Assembly (NCBI GenBank): GCA_040901775.1
Contig: JBBDYF010000275.1
Coordinates: forward strand, 3,433-67,432
Source of the DNA: CAYLLN01 sp040901775
GTDB taxonomy: Bacteria; Planctomycetota; Planctomycetia; Pirellulales; Pirellulaceae
Direction: 5' to 3'
Length of the DNA: 64,000 nucleotides
Both the position numbers and the translations under genes were made by a program. Numbering within the stretch: position 1 is the stretch's first letter; every line of letters starts with the position of its first letter. A model generated the notes under the pieces. That model searched no databases and was not told the DNA's origin. It worked only from the letters and a program-made list of their open reading frames with translations. Of this stretch, positions 62,644 through 64,000 are shown piece after piece.

Positions 62644-63969
62644 TTACTTGCCCGCCACGACGGTAAAGTAGCTCGGCACGACCCGGTCGAAGTATTCGGG
62701 CCGCATCTCGACCGGCAGGGCGTTATAGACGCAGTAGTTGCGCACCTGGTTCAGCAGGTCTCGCGGTTGGCAACGCCGCAGCGGCCGGCCGACCGGCTCG
62801 TAGTGTTCCTGAATCAGGTAATCGACCGCTTCGGGCCGGTATTCGCAGTGCAGGCCCTTGGCGATGATCTTGAACAGGGCCTTGAACTCTTCGATCGAAG
62901 GATCGCCCACCTCGATCTTGTACGGAATCCGCCGCAGGAAGGCCTCGTCGGCCAGATCGGTCGGTTCGAGGTTGGTCGAGAAGATGATCAACTGCTCGAA
63001 CGGCACCTGAATTTTCTTGCCGGTCGCCAGCATCAAAAAGTCGTAGCGGTTTTCGAGCGGAATGATCCAGCGGTTGAGCAGATCGGTGGGCGAGATCCGC
63101 TGCCGGCCGAAGTCGTCGATCAGCAGCGAGCCACAATTGCTTTTGAGTTGCAGGCTCGCCTCGCTGATGTTCGAGTGGGGGTCGTGGCGAATTTCGAGGG
63201 CCTCCATCGTCAGTTCGCCGCCGACGACCACCGTGGGGCGCTTGATCTTCACCCAGCGGCGATCTTGCTCGCCCGCCTTGAGCAGGCTGCCGGAATTGCT
63301 TTCGAGCGGCTCGTGGCAGGCGGCGTCGAACAGCTTGATGTACTGGCCGTCTTCGGTGATGACGCGGGGAATCCAGATCGAGCTGCCGTAGCACATGGTG
63401 ATCCGCTTGGCGAGCGTCGTTTTGCCGTTGCCCGGAGCGCCGTACAGGAACATGCCGGAGCCGCTGTTCACGGCGGGGCCCAAAATGTCGAACATCTCCT
63501 GCTCGACCGAGATGTCGGCGAAGGCCTTTTGCAGGTGCTTGCGCTGCGGGGCTTCGGCCCGAATGGTTTGGGCCTCGACCGAGACGATGTAGTCCTCGAG
63601 CGGCACCGGGGCCGCGCCGATGTACGAGCATTGATCCATCGCCGACTTGCCCCGTTGGCGCCCCTGGTCGGTCAGAGAATAGACGAAATCGTTCAGTTGG
63701 GCGCTGCCGCTGTTGACGATCAGTTGCCGCTGGCGGAGCGACGTGTAGATCGGCTCCAGAATGACGAACGGCAGGCAAATGTTGTCGGCGATTTGACGCC
63801 CGCTGGCCGAGCCGATCAGCAGCAGGTACTTGAGGATCAGCGTTTCGACGAGCGACGCCGTCAGGCCCGTCTCTTCGATCGTCTTCGGTTCGGAGGGCCG
63901 AAAGGCGTCTTCCGAAAGGATCGAGGCGAGCAGGCTTCCGGCGGCGGCAGGAGCTTCGGTGGCTGGCAT
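62644..63969 (-). CDS. AAA+ ATPase with N-terminal winged-helix region
   Basis: 441-aa cytoplasmic protein. Residues about 35-110 (LVETLILKYLLLIGSASGRQIADNICLPFVILEPIYTSLRQRQLI) look like a winged helix. Walker A GAPGNGKTT at 177-185; Walker B LLIDDFGRQRIS; an arginine-containing sensor region RWIIPLENRYDFLMLATGKKIQVPF and LIIFSTNLEP; EAFLRRIPYKIEVGDPS. The family is common in bacteria near pilus or secretion genes, but its partners lie outside the window. ATG 63969; a triple GGGGTTC repeat is directly upstream. Confidence 0.85.
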   Translation of the reverse strand: MPATEAPAAAGSLLASILSEDAFRPSEPKTIEETGLTASLVETLILKYLLLIGSASGRQIADNICLPFVILEPIYTSLRQRQLIVNSGSAQLNDFVYSLTDQGRQRGKSAMDQCSYIGAAPVPLEDYIVSVEAQTIRAEAPQRKHLQKAFADISVEQEMFDILGPAVNSGSGMFLYGAPGNGKTTLAKRITMCYGSSIWIPRVITEDGQYIKLFDAACHEPLESNSGSLLKAGEQDRRWVKIKRPTVVVGGELTMEALEIRHDPHSNISEASLQLKSNCGSLLIDDFGRQRISPTDLLNRWIIPLENRYDFLMLATGKKIQVPFEQLIIFSTNLEPTDLADEAFLRRIPYKIEVGDPSIEEFKALFKIIAKGLHCEYRPEAVDYLIQEHYEPVGRPLRRCQPRDLLNQVRNYCVYNALPVEMRPEYFDRVVPSYFTVVAGK

Positions 63970-63975
63970 AGCGGC

Positions 63976-63996
63976 GGGGTTCGGGGTTCGGGGTTC
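63976..63996. repeat. Three tandem GGGGTTC heptamers
   Basis: Exact units at 63976-63982, 63983-63989 and 63990-63996, a few bases ahead of the AAA+ ATPase start codon and reaching toward the window edge; the array may continue outside. Confidence 0.8.
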
Positions 63997-64000
63997 GGTC

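Overview
The window looks like a chromosomal segment of a high-GC planctomycete, most likely order Pirellulales. I infer this from protein families alone: two DUF1501 proteins, a PSCyt1/DUF1549/DUF1553 protein, several DUF1080 proteins, DUF3500, DUF4058, an isolated PQQ-like beta-propeller, twin-arginine leaders, and a MoxR/DUF58/BatA operon. I see no rRNA, tRNA, CRISPR array or transposase. About 57 protein genes can be supported, one of them a 19-codon leader peptide. A run of 100 N at 43087-43186 marks an assembly gap inside a TAAG microsatellite, so distances across it are unreliable.

Layout. 1-9.8 kb: EamA exporter (5' end outside), a strong promoter with hairpin repeats, an ExbD-ExbD-TPR operon, a divergent Nramp-family transporter, GNAT, hemerythrin-like protein, M32 carboxypeptidase and a small lipoprotein. 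10-15.4 kb: DUF1501, a small basic protein, an ICMT-like methyltransferase, a two-gene cassette (DUF488 fusion plus unknown partner) of lower GC, and a Tat-exported TIM-barrel protein. 15.9-21.4 kb: HemQ, a coupled unknown/HEPN-like pair, membrane protein plus acyl-CoA dehydrogenase-like protein, CysC, BON protein and sugar epimerase-like protein. 21.4-26.5 kb: MoxR-unknown-DUF58-DUF4058-BatA/VWA operon on the minus strand. 26.9-34 kb: pentapeptide-repeat protein, a giant MFS-PlsC-AMP-ligase fusion (Aas), DUF5678 plus a damaged retropepsin-like gene, CobW GTPase and aquaglyceroporin. 34.4-36.3 kb: leuA with a complete upstream control region. 36.5-43 kb: secreted unknown protein, PemK/MazF toxin-antitoxin pair, DUF1080, a DPF-repeat protein and a 960-aa exported protein. 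43.6-52.4 kb: DUF3500, gamma-glutamyltransferase, DUF1080-DUF1080-esterase fusion, PQQ propeller, aldo/keto reductase and a small membrane protein. 52.4-64 kb: response regulator, SNF2 helicase, PSD1 gene, tandem Uma2 pair, DUF1501 and an AAA+ ATPase.

The strongest new observation is a textbook-like transcription attenuator ahead of leuA (36333 down to 35935): a sigma70-type promoter, a 19-codon leader peptide with 8 leucines, a terminator hairpin with a U-run, and a 7-bp alternative pairing positioned as an antiterminator. The second theme is several families of short palindromic repeats, two of which lie inside protein-coding sequence: one in the N-terminal leaders of two unrelated exported proteins, another in two unrelated genes read on opposite strands. 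The third theme is two small coupled cassettes (12676-14327 and 16807-17683) that resemble toxin-antitoxin or defence modules and that I cannot match to a described system.
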